This document shows, one piece after another, positions 6,310 to 15,263 of a DNA stretch of 52,140 nt. How positions within the stretch are numbered: position 1 is the stretch's first letter; each line of letters begins with the position of its first letter. Below the pieces are notes generated by a model that did not search any database, was not told the origin of the DNA, and saw only the letters and a program-made list of their open reading frames with translations. Source of the stretch: Lachnospiraceae bacterium (GTDB taxonomy: Bacteria; Bacillota; Clostridia; Lachnospirales; Lachnospiraceae); assembly GCA_017437785.1 (NCBI GenBank), contig JAFRXH010000081.1, positions 1 through 52,140 of the forward strand. Direction: 5' to 3'. Position numbers and translations under genes: made by a program.

Positions 6310-8058
6310 TTACAGTCTAGCGAACCGGTCCACTTCGCGGTTGAGTGCATCACTGATGCTCTGGTTGGTGTCCACCAGGGTATTAACGTCCACGATATTA
6401 TCGCTTATCTCGCCGGCGCTGCTCTCTGCCGCACGTATGGCATCCGCAGATACGCTCACCGAATCACTTATAGCATTCACTGCCCTGTTCATAGTGATCA
6501 TTGCCGCATCCAGCTCTGTTGTACTGTTTAACAGTCCGGTAAGCACCTCATTAAAATGCTTCGCGCTCTGCTCGTATTTATCGCCGGTCTGCACATACGC
6601 ATCATAATCCGCCAGGACCACTTCATTTATAAACTCTATTACTGCCGTCGCATTTTCGGAAAGTTCCTTTACCGCAGTTGTTACATTATTGCTTATACCC
6701 TGGATATCAGCGGCGATCTTACTGCTGTCTTCTGCCAGCTTGCTTATCTCTCCGGCCACTACCGCGAATCCCCGTCCTGCTTCTCCGGCTCTGGCAGCTT
6801 CTATGCTCGCATTAAGCGAAAGCAGGTTTGTCTCGGATGCGATATCCAGGATGTTTTCCGTAAGCTCACCGATACGGCTTACCTGTGCGGAATTCTCTAC
6901 CGAACGTTTAAGTACTCCGCCCAGTTCTTCGATACGCTTGCCGGTCTTATTCTTCTTTTCGCCGGCCTCACGCTGTATCGCGTCTGCCTGTTTCATCACA
7001 TCTGAAGCAAAACTGCTGCCCTCTTTTGTCTGCCTGCCCATAGTGCTCACGCTGTCACGCACTCCGCCCAGCTTTTTCGAAATATCATCCGTAGCCTTGG
7101 TAACGCTTAGCATGGATGAACTGACCTGTTCCATCGCATCGTTCGATCTCTCAACACTGCTGTTGGCCTCGTTCATCCTCATGCTTATAGCGCCCGATGT
7201 TTCCTTTAAGCTGTTTGCATTATCTTTAAGCTGCTGCATGATAGTCTGCAGGGTCTCGACAAATTCATTGATACCCTTTACCACACTGCCTATCTCATTG
7301 TCCGACTTAACGTTTATGCGCCTGCTCAGATCTCCCTGTTTAGAGTGGATATCATCGATCATAGCATCCAGCTCTACCGCTGTCCTGCGCAGAGGCGCTG
7401 TTACAAGCTTCATGATCAATACTATGGTTACAATCATTACGATCATAAAGCTGACTATGCCCATGATCGTAACATTTCTGTTACCCTTTATCAGATCATC
7501 GGATCGCTCCATAGCCTGTTGCTGGATATTGTTGATCAGATTGCTTAAATCTTTATTGGTCTTTTCAAGCTTTGCCTTGGGTTCTGCGAGATTTTCTACA
7601 GACATGTTAAACGCCAGCTGCCTGTTGATCTCCGATGCCACGATGCACTCATCGCAGACATCCGTATAGCTTAAAAGAGCTGCTTCCATATTATTAATGA
7701 TATCTTCATAGCCTTCAGCGTCTTCAGCTTCCATGGCTTTGCGCAGATCTTCCAGGAGATTACCGATCTCATTTTTGAGTTTATTATATTGATCCAGGGA
7801 ATCCTGACGCACTGCGTCGTCAGCTGCCAGAATGGCGGTGACCAGATGCCTCTGCATCTCCGAAGTAGACACTTTGATCGCAGCCTGTTTATCCGCATAA
7901 GATACCAGGGACTGCGCTATCTGTGAATTTGTCTTTTGCATATTGTGGCTGCCGGCGATACTGTATATGCCGTTAGCAAGATAAACAAACAGCAACAGAA
8001 GGAAACAGACACCGGTGACAAAATTGATACGTTTAACAAAAGTAACCTTATTCTTCAT
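6310..8058 (-). CDS. Methyl-accepting chemotaxis protein
   Basis: 582 aa, full length. Transmembrane helix 1 (about 11-32), an extracellular helical sensor (about 33-195, four-helix-bundle type), transmembrane helix 2 (about 199-220), a HAMP domain (about 220-275, with VTAPLRR and DNEIGSVV), and a long cytoplasmic coiled coil. The hairpin tip carries the conserved ETNLLSLNASIEAARAGEAGRGFAVVA, which binds CheA/CheW. It is the last gene of the sugar ABC operon (42 nt after the YesL-like gene, AAGGAGG 9 nt before the start), suggesting a role in movement toward the imported sugar. The ligand is inferred only. Confidence 0.93.
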   Translation of the reverse strand: MKNKVTFVKRINFVTGVCFLLLLFVYLANGIYSIAGSHNMQKTNSQIAQSLVSYADKQAAIKVSTSEMQRHLVTAILAADDAVRQDSLDQYNKLKNEIGNLLEDLRKAMEAEDAEGYEDIINNMEAALLSYTDVCDECIVASEINRQLAFNMSVENLAEPKAKLEKTNKDLSNLINNIQQQAMERSDDLIKGNRNVTIMGIVSFMIVMIVTIVLIMKLVTAPLRRTAVELDAMIDDIHSKQGDLSRRINVKSDNEIGSVVKGINEFVETLQTIMQQLKDNANSLKETSGAISMRMNEANSSVERSNDAMEQVSSSMLSVTKATDDISKKLGGVRDSVSTMGRQTKEGSSFASDVMKQADAIQREAGEKKNKTGKRIEELGGVLKRSVENSAQVSRIGELTENILDIASETNLLSLNASIEAARAGEAGRGFAVVAGEISKLAEDSSKIAADIQGISNNVTTAVKELSENATAVIEFINEVVLADYDAYVQTGDKYEQSAKHFNEVLTGLLNSTTELDAAMITMNRAVNAISDSVSVSADAIRAAESSAGEISDNIVDVNTLVDTNQSISDALNREVDRFARL

Positions 8059-8099
8059 AACTCTGATACCTCCTTATTCTGTTTAGTTTTTTTGTGATC

Positions 8100-8789
8100 C
8101 TAAAGCCTCATCCACCATGCATCCACATCAGAATCCGGATCAGGCTCGGGGGTGTATTTTCGAAATGCCTTTTCAAGCAGAAAAGATGATAGGAACGCCC
8201 ACAGTCCGGGGGCAAACATTATCCCCAGCGGAAGGCGGATGACCATATACACCAATGCTACAAGTATGACCAGAACAGATATACTGTAATAGAAGAAACG
8301 TATCGTCATAACAAAAGCCATTAAAAGCGACTTTACAGTACTCTGGTCAAAACGTGATACCAGCGGAAACACGTAGCAGAACAGCCCTCCAAGCAGGATC
8401 AGTATGCCGGCTGATACAAAATACATCCCAAGCACCGCACCTTTATTATCAAGCTTAGCCTGCCTGATGGCCTCAACCGAAATATCGTTAAGCTTTATCC
8501 CCATCATCTGCAGCGCTGTCCACAATCCCAAAAGGCATACAATAAAAAACAGAGTGATCCCGGTCGATCGCAGAAAATTATCTTTCCAGGCCTTAAAATA
8601 TTCCTTGATAAAGTATCCCCTGTCCATACGCACGCTCTTTACCATCGCATAATACAGTGCTGTGGTCGAAACGCCTATGGTTATTACCGGAAGTGATGTA
8701 ACAAACCAGAGTATACTTAATATGACCAGCTCTCCTATCTTTGTAAGTGCCTTTCCTATTCCGCTGTCTGCCGAAAATAAGCCTTTCAT
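8100..8789 (-). CDS. DUF624/YesL-like membrane protein
   Basis: 229 aa with about five membrane helices. The N-terminal pattern (LTKIGELVILSILWFVTSLPVITIGVSTTALYYAM) is the hallmark of the DUF624 (YesL) family, whose members sit beside sugar ABC importers in Firmicutes. It lies downstream of the two permeases, after a hairpin at 8819-8847, and just before the chemoreceptor. The biochemical role of the family is unknown; the genomic link to oligosaccharide uptake is known. The start at 8789 has AGGGA 8 nt upstream. Confidence 0.85.
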   Translation of the reverse strand: MKGLFSADSGIGKALTKIGELVILSILWFVTSLPVITIGVSTTALYYAMVKSVRMDRGYFIKEYFKAWKDNFLRSTGITLFFIVCLLGLWTALQMMGIKLNDISVEAIRQAKLDNKGAVLGMYFVSAGILILLGGLFCYVFPLVSRFDQSTVKSLLMAFVMTIRFFYYSISVLVILVALVYMVIRLPLGIMFAPGLWAFLSSFLLEKAFRKYTPEPDPDSDVDAWWMRL

Positions 8790-8814
8790 ATGCCGGATCC
8801 CTTAACATCATGTT

Positions 8815-8847
8815 TATAAAAAGAGGCAGAGAAAAACCCTGCCTCTC
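8815..8847 (-). terminator. Hairpin terminator or attenuator within the ABC operon
   Basis: Minus strand: AGAGGCAG (8846-8839), a 9-nt loop, CTGCCTCT (8829-8822), then TTTTTATAAA. It lies between permease 2 and the YesL-like gene and would lower expression of the last two genes. Confidence 0.75.
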
Positions 8848-8880
8848 ATATTGTCATTATACAGTTTTAAGCCTTTTAAA

Positions 8881-9762
8881 TCAACCCTTTACGGATCCGG
8901 CTGCCAGACCGCCCACAATGAATTTGGACAGGATCAGATATACAACCACAACAGGGAAGATCGAGAATGCGATGGTCGCATAAACGACACCCATATCAAA
9001 CTTAAGGAAGTCCGCGCTACGTAACTGAGCGATCAATATAGGCAGGGTCTTCTTTGTATCGGTAGAAAGAACCAATGCGGGAGTGAAGTAGTTATTCCAG
9101 CTTGATACAAAGGAGAATATCGCCTGTACTGCCATAGCGGGTACCATAAGCGGTAATACTATGGTGTTGAATATCCTTATCTCTCCGGCACCGTCTATCC
9201 TGGCCGCTTCCAGCAGTTCCAGAGGGAGTGTGCTCTCCATATACTGCTTCATATAGAAGAATACGATCGGTGACGCTATGGCCGGTACGATCAACGGGAT
9301 AAAGTTATCCATCAGATGCATCTTGTCGATAAGCTGCAGGAAACCAAGGGCGGTAACCTGTGTGGGGATCATCATGATCGCCAGTATCGTAGTGAATATA
9401 GCCTTCTTAAGTTTGAAATCATATGCATGTATGGCATACGCCGTCATGCATGAGAAATATACACAAAGTGCAGCTGTACAAACGGAAATGATAATGCTGT
9501 TCACCATACCGTTAAGTATAGGCTGCGTACCTGTCAGAGCGTTACGCAGATTCTCGATCAGGTGTGTACTGGGGATGGGCGTAAAGCCTCTGGTCAGCTC
9601 ACCCTTCGACCTGGTGGCATTTACTATCAGTATATAGAACCATATCAGGCAGAAGAAGCAGGCAATACTCAGAACTACGTAAGCAACTACACGTCTGCTT
9701 TTAACTCCACCCTTTACTTTTCCTTCAACCATATCGATCTTTATCATATTATTATCCGCCAT
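8881..9762 (-). CDS. Carbohydrate ABC transporter permease (MalG/AraQ type)
   Basis: 293 aa with six membrane helices. The cytoplasmic EAA loop is readable as EAARIDGAGEIRIFNTIVLP (about 196-215), the site that contacts the ATPase. The N-terminal region (FCLIWFYILIVNATRSKGEL) is typical of the MalG side. Together with the upstream permease and the binding protein it forms a type I sugar importer. No ATPase gene is present; Firmicutes often use one shared MsmX-type ATPase for several importers. The gene starts 14 nt after the previous stop with AAAGGAGGG upstream. Confidence 0.92.
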   Translation of the reverse strand: MADNNMIKIDMVEGKVKGGVKSRRVVAYVVLSIACFFCLIWFYILIVNATRSKGELTRGFTPIPSTHLIENLRNALTGTQPILNGMVNSIIISVCTAALCVYFSCMTAYAIHAYDFKLKKAIFTTILAIMMIPTQVTALGFLQLIDKMHLMDNFIPLIVPAIASPIVFFYMKQYMESTLPLELLEAARIDGAGEIRIFNTIVLPLMVPAMAVQAIFSFVSSWNNYFTPALVLSTDTKKTLPILIAQLRSADFLKFDMGVVYATIAFSIFPVVVVYLILSKFIVGGLAAGSVKG

Positions 9763-9776
9763 TTTCTCACCCTCCT

Positions 9777-10694
9777 TTAAGCTTTGCCGTACTTATCTTC
9801 TGTACCGTTGAACTTAAATACTATCACGCTCAATATACCGGTGATGACGAAGAGGACTACTGATAACGCGCCGCCCATACCGTAGTTTTTACTGTACAGA
9901 TGGTTGTTTAAGCACATGATAAGCGTTGTGGATGTGTTGTTGGGCGATCCTTTACCATTTGTCAGGATCTGCGGAACATCGAACATCTGCAGACCGCCTA
10001 TAAGGGAAGTGATCATAACGTAGATGAGTATAGGCTTAAGTATGGGAAGCGTTATCTTCCAGAATACCTGGTTAGCCGTAGCTCCATCCACCTCAGCCGC
10101 CTCAAACAATGATGTATCGATACCCATCATACCTGCCAGAAGCAGTATGGTTGTATTACCGAACCACATAAGGCAATTCATCAAGGCTACCAGGAAACGC
10201 ACGCTGCCGGTATGTGCCATGAAGTCATACGCTTCTTTAAAGATACCTATCTTCATCAGGATATCATTAACAGGGCCTACAGTAGAGAATAATGTGAAGA
10301 ATAACATTGAGAATGCCGATGCCATTATCAGGTTCGGCAGATATATAACTGTCTTGAAAAACCTCTGGCACTTAAGCCGCAGGCTGGGATCCGAAAACCA
10401 TGCCGCGAACAGAAGTGAGAGGATTATTTGCGGAACAAAGCCCATGATCCACATGATCATGGTATTTTTAAAATACTTTAATATATTCCCTTCGGAAAAT
10501 AACTTGAAATAATTCTTAAGCCCAACCCAATTGGGACCTATTATCGTAAGACCGTCACGATAACTTTCAAAAAAGCTGTTCTTAACGGTATTGATCAGGG
10601 GGATCAATTGAAAGATCACAAATACTACCGCAAAAGGTATAAGAAATATATAACCCCATTTATTATAAGAAACAACTGATTTCTTTTTGTTCAT
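9777..10694 (-). CDS. Carbohydrate ABC transporter permease (MalF/AraP type)
   Basis: 305 aa with six membrane helices. The EAA loop reads EAAEVDGATANQVFWKITLP. The start was set at 10694 (MNKKKSVVSYNK) because GGAGGG lies 8 nt upstream. A longer frame to 10772 would run through the hairpin at 10743-10773, which marks it as untranslated. It is the partner of the downstream MalG-type permease and probably imports arabinose-containing oligosaccharides, judged by the neighbouring GH51, kinase and AraD genes. Confidence 0.92.
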   Translation of the reverse strand: MNKKKSVVSYNKWGYIFLIPFAVVFVIFQLIPLINTVKNSFFESYRDGLTIIGPNWVGLKNYFKLFSEGNILKYFKNTMIMWIMGFVPQIILSLLFAAWFSDPSLRLKCQRFFKTVIYLPNLIMASAFSMLFFTLFSTVGPVNDILMKIGIFKEAYDFMAHTGSVRFLVALMNCLMWFGNTTILLLAGMMGIDTSLFEAAEVDGATANQVFWKITLPILKPILIYVMITSLIGGLQMFDVPQILTNGKGSPNNTSTTLIMCLNNHLYSKNYGMGGALSVVLFVITGILSVIVFKFNGTEDKYGKA

Positions 10695-10742
10695 GCTATC
10701 AACCCTCCGGATTATTTTCTCTTCAAAATCCTTTTTCCGACT

Positions 10743-10773
10743 AAAAACGTGCCTGCCCGGATGGACAGGCACG
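10743..10773 (-). terminator. Intercistronic hairpin after the solute-binding protein gene
   Basis: Minus strand: ACGTGCCTG, a short loop, CAGGCACGT, then TTTTTAG. A partial terminator between the binding protein gene and its permeases is common in Firmicutes, where more binding protein than permease is needed. Confidence 0.8.
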
Positions 10774-10817
10774 TCATGATTACTGTGTAATCTGCGCTGA
10801 TACTGCAGATCCTTTAC

Positions 10818-12266
10818 TTATTTGCTAAGTGCGGGATACTTTGTAGTGATCTTGTCATAGAAGTTGTTCAGTGCAGTATCGTAATCTACGGTGCCATCGA
10901 AGTAATCCTTCATAGCATTCTGGAACTCTTCGTTGCAGCCCTGATCATAAGAGGTGATCTTGTCAAGGCTGATAGCCTTAGCGCCGTTAGCAAACATTGC
11001 AAGAGGGTTCTGGCCGCCAAGTACTGCGAATGCGTAATCATCATTGGTAGCTGCCTCTTCCATAGCGGGCTGGTTGTTTACGAAGTCGCTGTCTGCCTTA
11101 ACGATATCCATCATGATATCCTTGTCAACAGTAAGCTTTCTCATGATATCAGCTACAGTAGCCTTGTTGTCGGTTCCGTTAGCTGCGCAGATCCAGGTAC
11201 CGCCCCAGAAGAAGCCCTGAGGTCCTTCGGTTGCGCCCCACTGACCAAGGTTAGCGATAGAACCTTCGGTATCAGCAGCCATTGAGAAGTTGATCATCCA
11301 AGCAGGCCCGAAGTAGCAGAATACCTTACCATCGGGATAGAAGCCTGAGCTCCATGCATCTGACCAGAGCGCATCGCTGGACTTGATGTAACCTGCATCG
11401 AACATTTCCTTGGTATCATCAACCCACTTCTTGATGTTGTCATCGATCTGGATCTTCTTGTCAGCGCTTACCCAAGGGGTAGAAACGTTATTGGAGAAGG
11501 TACGGAAAGTGTCGTTAACGGTGGCGGTCATGTAGTAACCTGCCTTCTTAACATCAGCTGCGGTAGCCTTGTAGGTATCCCAGTCCTTAACAGCTTCCTG
11601 TACGGTTGCAGGATCATCGGAACCAAGAACAGCCTTTGCAGCCTCACGGCTGTAGATCAGAACACCGGGGCAGCCCTGCCATGAAAGACCCTTAAGCTTT
11701 CCATCGCTGCTGGTCATAACATCCTGAGTGTACTTGTACTGTGTGCTCAGCTCGCTGAGAGAAATACCCAGATCGGTAACAGGCAGAGTGTAATCGGTAT
11801 CTACATACTTAAGTGCGTAGTCAGCCTCAACCAGGAACAGGTCGATCTTGTCATCAGCTGCTGCGCTGTCCTGCTTAAGCAGTGTCTGATCCAGATTATC
11901 CTGATATGCGTTGTTCTCATTAGGAGTGATGTTCCAAACAACATCGATATCACCGATCTTACCGTGGGTAGCATCTACCTCGGTGTATCCGGGATAATGA
12001 TCTGTCAGACGGCTCTTGAACTCCTCATTCCAGCAGTAGATGTTAAGAACCTTTCCTTCTTCCTCAGTGCTGATATCCTCTGCCTCAACAGTGGTATCAA
12101 GCTCGGGAGCCTTGGTAGGCTCAGCTTCGGTAGTAGTAGATCCGCTGCCACTTTCAGTAGTAGTTGTTTCGGTGGTAGTAGAAGCACCTGTGTTGCCTTC
12201 GCAGCCTGCCAGAGTGCCTGCTGCCATGATCATTGCCATGCTTAATGCCAATAATCTCTTTTTCAT
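10818..12266 (-). CDS. Extracellular sugar-binding lipoprotein of the ABC importer
   Basis: 482 aa. The signal peptide ends in the lipobox LAGC, so C22 is the lipid anchor. A Thr/Ser/Glu-rich linker (about 26-70) is followed by a family 1-type binding domain (e.g. VLNIYCWNEEF near 80, and Trp-rich sugar-contact regions such as FWGGTWICAANG). It delivers sugar to the two permeases downstream. The arabinose or arabino-oligosaccharide substrate is inferred from the adjacent arabinan genes. The start has GGGAGG 11 nt upstream, and a promoter lies at 12327-12355. Confidence 0.92.
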   Translation of the reverse strand: MKKRLLALSMAMIMAAGTLAGCEGNTGASTTTETTTTESGSGSTTTEAEPTKAPELDTTVEAEDISTEEEGKVLNIYCWNEEFKSRLTDHYPGYTEVDATHGKIGDIDVVWNITPNENNAYQDNLDQTLLKQDSAAADDKIDLFLVEADYALKYVDTDYTLPVTDLGISLSELSTQYKYTQDVMTSSDGKLKGLSWQGCPGVLIYSREAAKAVLGSDDPATVQEAVKDWDTYKATAADVKKAGYYMTATVNDTFRTFSNNVSTPWVSADKKIQIDDNIKKWVDDTKEMFDAGYIKSSDALWSDAWSSGFYPDGKVFCYFGPAWMINFSMAADTEGSIANLGQWGATEGPQGFFWGGTWICAANGTDNKATVADIMRKLTVDKDIMMDIVKADSDFVNNQPAMEEAATNDDYAFAVLGGQNPLAMFANGAKAISLDKITSYDQGCNEEFQNAMKDYFDGTVDYDTALNNFYDKITTKYPALSK

Positions 12267-12326
12267 TACATTTTACCTCCCATGTGATTTGATTTTGCGG
12301 GTGGCCCTTTGCCGCTCGCTTTTTGA

Positions 12327-12355
12327 AGTTTAGCACAGCAAAAAATGTTATGCAA
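12327..12355 (-). promoter_or_regulatory. Promoter of the sugar ABC operon
   Basis: On the minus strand TTGCAT (12355-12350), a 17-nt spacer and TAAACT (12332-12327). About 33 nt upstream, ATTGTTGACAAT (12388-12399) is a perfect palindrome that could be an operator or activator site. The rest of 12400-12510 is AT-rich with nothing further that I recognise. Confidence 0.55.
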
Positions 12356-12513
12356 GGACTTTTATTATTCATGTCATAATTTTGTTAATTGTTGACAATC
12401 TGGAAGTGCTTACATTAAAACTTTTAACAGTTAGTTCATAGTTTATTCACACTTATCAAAGTTTTTTCGGGGAGATATGTGAATTTAGTCGGTGGAAATG
12501 GTGTTTAAAGATC

Positions 12514-12545
12514 AACAAAAGGGCTCCGGAATGAAGCCCTTTCAC
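12514..12545 (-). terminator. Terminator after araD
   Basis: Minus strand: AGGGCT, an 8-nt loop, AGCCCT and then TTTGTTG. It separates the araD operon from the ABC operon, which has its own promoter. Confidence 0.75.
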
Positions 12546-12564
12546 TGTAATATATACCCTCTTT

Positions 12565-13263
12565 TCAGTTCTGTCCGTAATACGCGTTTGCGCCGTGTTT
12601 ACGGTAATAATGCTTATCCTGCAGCTCCTGGGGAGCAGGCTTGACATCGGGTTTGATCATCTCTGTACGCAGTGCCATTTTGGCCACTTCCTCAAGTACC
12701 ACTGCGTTATGCACCGCCTCATGGGTGCTCTTTCCCCAGGCAAAAGGGCCATGATTTTTACACAGACATGCGGGTACCGCCGTATGATCCAGTCTCTTGG
12801 CCTTAAATTCGTTCACTATCAGGCAGCCTGTATTCTCCTCATAGGCATCTTCTATCTCTTCCTTTGTCAGTACGCGCAGACAGGGGATCGAACCGTAGAA
12901 ATAATCGGCATGTGTAGTGCCGTAGCAGGGGATATCCCTTCCTGCCTGTGCCCAGCTGGTCGCATAGGGCGAATGCGTATGTACCACTCCCCCTATATCC
13001 GGGAACGAACGGTACAGCTCAAGGTGGGTAGGTGTATCCGATGAAGGATTGAGCTTTCCTTCCACCCTCTCGCCGGTCTTTAAGTCCAGCACTACCATAT
13101 CATCCGGTTTCATTATCTCATAATCGACACCGGAGGGCTTGATCACCATCAGGCCCTTCTCCCTGTCTATACCGCTCACATTGCCCCAGGTAAAAGTTAC
13201 CAGGTTATATCTGGGCAGTAACATATTCGCTTCGTATACTTCTTTCTTTAATTCTTCCAGCAT
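12565..13263 (-). CDS. araD: L-ribulose-5-phosphate 4-epimerase
   Basis: 232 aa, class II aldolase/AraD family. It converts L-ribulose 5-phosphate to D-xylulose 5-phosphate, the last arabinose-specific step. Zinc-binding and active-site features are visible: the HTHS motif ([14 protein letters not shown]), GTTHADYF typical of AraD, and the later [10 protein letters not shown] with a metal-ligand histidine. The gene starts 4 nt after the kinase stop. Length is normal. araA (isomerase) is not in the window. Confidence 0.95.
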   Translation of the reverse strand: MLEELKKEVYEANMLLPRYNLVTFTWGNVSGIDREKGLMVIKPSGVDYEIMKPDDMVVLDLKTGERVEGKLNPSSDTPTHLELYRSFPDIGGVVHTHSPYATSWAQAGRDIPCYGTTHADYFYGSIPCLRVLTKEEIEDAYEENTGCLIVNEFKAKRLDHTAVPACLCKNHGPFAWGKSTHEAVHNAVVLEEVAKMALRTEMIKPDVKPAPQELQDKHYYRKHGANAYYGQN

Positions 13264-13267
13264 CTTC

Positions 13268-14866
13268 TCAACCTACGCTTTCTACCGCTGCCTTCTCAAC
13301 AGCCAGTGCTTTTTTGTAATCTTCAAGGAATGCGCCAAAGCCTTCGATATCGGCCTTATCCGCCTTCAGTGTCTCTATCTTTGCGGATGCGAATACCTTC
13401 TTGTCAAGGTAATCTTCCAGTGTCTCATCAGCTTTCTTATTGATGAGATATGCTGCTAACAGCGCCATTCCGTAAGGTCCGCCTTCTCCGGCGCTCTCCA
13501 TTACTGATACCGCAGTGCCTGTAGCGGCAGAGAGTATCTTCTGTCCTACACCGGGTGTCTTAAAGTACCCGCCATGTCCCATAAGCGATGCTATCTGTAC
13601 CTTCTCCTGTTTGGTAAGTATCTCCATGCCGATAGCAAGGGTAGCCATTGCGGACATGAGATTTGCGCGCATAAAGTTTGCCAGCGAAAGCTTCGCATCC
13701 TGCTTTCTGATAAAGATGGGACGTCCGCTGTCCAACTTGGTCACGCCTTCCCCGGAAATATAGTTAAAAGGTATCAGACCGCCTGCATCCTTATCGCCCT
13801 CAAGCGCCGACGTAAACAGTGTGGTATACAGATCGTTTGTCGAGATCTCCACACCTGCTGCCTTTGCAAAATCCTTAAAGAGTCCTGCCCAGGCATTGAT
13901 ATCGGAGGTACAGTTATTGCAATGTACCATGGCTACGGGAAGGCCCGAAGGCGTAGTCACCATATCCAGCTCTTCGTGCAGACCCACAGGCTTCTCAAGT
14001 ACCACCATCGCAAAGTCGGAGGTACCGGCAGAAACATTACCCGTCTTTACGCGCACTGCATTTGTAGCGACCATACCGGTGCCCGCATCACCCTCACAGG
14101 GTGCACAGGGAATACCGCTCTTTAACTTTCCGGAAGGATCAAGGAACTTAGCGCCTTCATCGGTAAGCTTACCGGCGTCCTCTCCGGCTACGAGCACCTT
14201 AGGCAGTACGTCCCTAAGTCTCCAGTCATAATAATCGTCGATAAGCGCGTCAAACTTATCCGCCATATCCTTGTCATAATCCATCTTGAAGGAATCGATG
14301 GGGAACATACCCGATGCTTCACCTATACCCATCACATTCTCGCCCGTTAAGCGGTAATGGATATAACCTGCCAGCGTGGTCAGATGTGCCAGCTTAGGCA
14401 GATGCTCCTCTTTATTAAGGGCAGCCTGATACAGATGCGCTATGCTCCAGCGCTGCGGTATGTTAAATCCAAAGAGGCCTGTAAGCTTTTCGGCAGCTTC
14501 ACCGGTAATGGTATTTCTCCATGTGCGGAACTCAGCCAGCTGCTTCCAGTCCTTGTCAAAAGGCAGGTAGCCGTGCATCATCGCAGACACACCTATAGCA
14601 CCCACAGTGGTAAGCTCGGTCCCATATTCCTTCTTTACATTATCAGCCAGATCTGCATAGCAGCTCTGTATGCCTTTTATAATGTCATCATCCATATGGT
14701 AAGTCCAGACTCCGTTCTCCAGTCTGTTCTCCCAGGTAAACTCACCTGCAGCTATGGGAAGATGCTCATCATTGATAAGACATGCCTTGATACGTGTACT
14801 TCCCAGCTCTATGCCTAAAGCGGTACGTCCGCTTTCGATAGCGCTCTTTATCTGTTCTTTGTCCAT
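13268..14866 (-). CDS. FGGY-family sugar kinase, probable L-ribulokinase
   Basis: 532 aa, two ribonuclease-H-like kinase lobes. The N-terminal phosphate loop reads [14 protein letters not shown] and the ATP-side motifs are [12 protein letters not shown] and [12 protein letters not shown]. Family members are often labelled xylulokinase. A kinase of this type from Clostridium acetobutylicum was shown to be a ribulokinase unrelated in subfamily to AraB, and its place directly before araD supports L-ribulose as substrate here. GGGAGG precedes the start. Substrate is inferred from context; the kinase fold is certain. Confidence 0.85.
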   Translation of the reverse strand: MDKEQIKSAIESGRTALGIELGSTRIKACLINDEHLPIAAGEFTWENRLENGVWTYHMDDDIIKGIQSCYADLADNVKKEYGTELTTVGAIGVSAMMHGYLPFDKDWKQLAEFRTWRNTITGEAAEKLTGLFGFNIPQRWSIAHLYQAALNKEEHLPKLAHLTTLAGYIHYRLTGENVMGIGEASGMFPIDSFKMDYDKDMADKFDALIDDYYDWRLRDVLPKVLVAGEDAGKLTDEGAKFLDPSGKLKSGIPCAPCEGDAGTGMVATNAVRVKTGNVSAGTSDFAMVVLEKPVGLHEELDMVTTPSGLPVAMVHCNNCTSDINAWAGLFKDFAKAAGVEISTNDLYTTLFTSALEGDKDAGGLIPFNYISGEGVTKLDSGRPIFIRKQDAKLSLANFMRANLMSAMATLAIGMEILTKQEKVQIASLMGHGGYFKTPGVGQKILSAATGTAVSVMESAGEGGPYGMALLAAYLINKKADETLEDYLDKKVFASAKIETLKADKADIEGFGAFLEDYKKALAVEKAAVESVG

Positions 14867-14927
14867 CTCATTCCTCCCGGATCATATACTATATTTTAAG
14901 TTTAGTGTTTCAAAGGCTTTACTTCTA

Positions 14928-14966
14928 TCAGGATCCTTCGGGTCAAGGCCCTCAGAATGACCGCGT
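14928..14966. repeat. GTCATTCTGAGG / CCGAAGGATCC intergenic element
   Basis: On the minus strand this stretch holds GTCATTCTGAGGGCC followed by CCCGAAGGATCC. The word pair GTCATTCTGAG...CGAAGGATCC recalls a widespread short intergenic repeat in many bacterial genomes. It lies in the 126-nt gap between the DUF6171 gene and the kinase gene. Weak -10-like sequences (TATAGT) lie closer to the kinase start, so a second promoter here is possible. Confidence 0.4.
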
Positions 14967-14992
14967 CACAAGAAGGGGCCCGTCTTTGCCCT

Positions 14993-15244
14993 CTACCAGC
15001 GTTTATAAGGGCATGAGGATCTGCGTCCCGCTGCCCTCAGCTCCACATAACAGCCGCAGGCAGCGCATGTGCCCTGATTCAGCTTATCGCAATCGCCGCA
15101 TATCTCAAGCCGCCGGGCATACATATCGTCCGGCGCTTTCATTTCATCGTCCATCCAGTCCAGCTCTTTTTTTATAAGGCTGCGATACTGTTCCTCATCA
15201 AAGTCCTTAAGCAGACATTTCCTGCAGTATCTCTTATCTTCCAT
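14993..15244 (-). CDS. DUF6171 family cysteine-rich protein
   Basis: 83 aa with eight cysteines arranged in pairs: CRKC near the start, CGDC, CAACGC and a final CPYK. This matches the DUF6171 pattern (acidic helical middle with EMKAPDDMYARRLEIC, then an 'ACGCYVELRAA' end). The pairs suggest one or two zinc knuckles. It sits between GH51 and the sugar kinase, 19 nt after the GH51 stop, with only a weak ribosome site, so it may be co-translated. Function unknown. Confidence 0.8.
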   Translation of the reverse strand: MEDKRYCRKCLLKDFDEEQYRSLIKKELDWMDDEMKAPDDMYARRLEICGDCDKLNQGTCAACGCYVELRAAGRRSSCPYKRW

Positions 15245-15263
15245 CGCTAAAGACCGGCTGATC

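Noticed and set aside
6689-7669. A 326-codon open frame on the plus strand, opposite the chemoreceptor gene
   Set aside because: It is Ser/Leu/Ile-rich antisense of the helical signalling domain, has no ribosome site and no family resemblance. The minus-strand MCP is certain.
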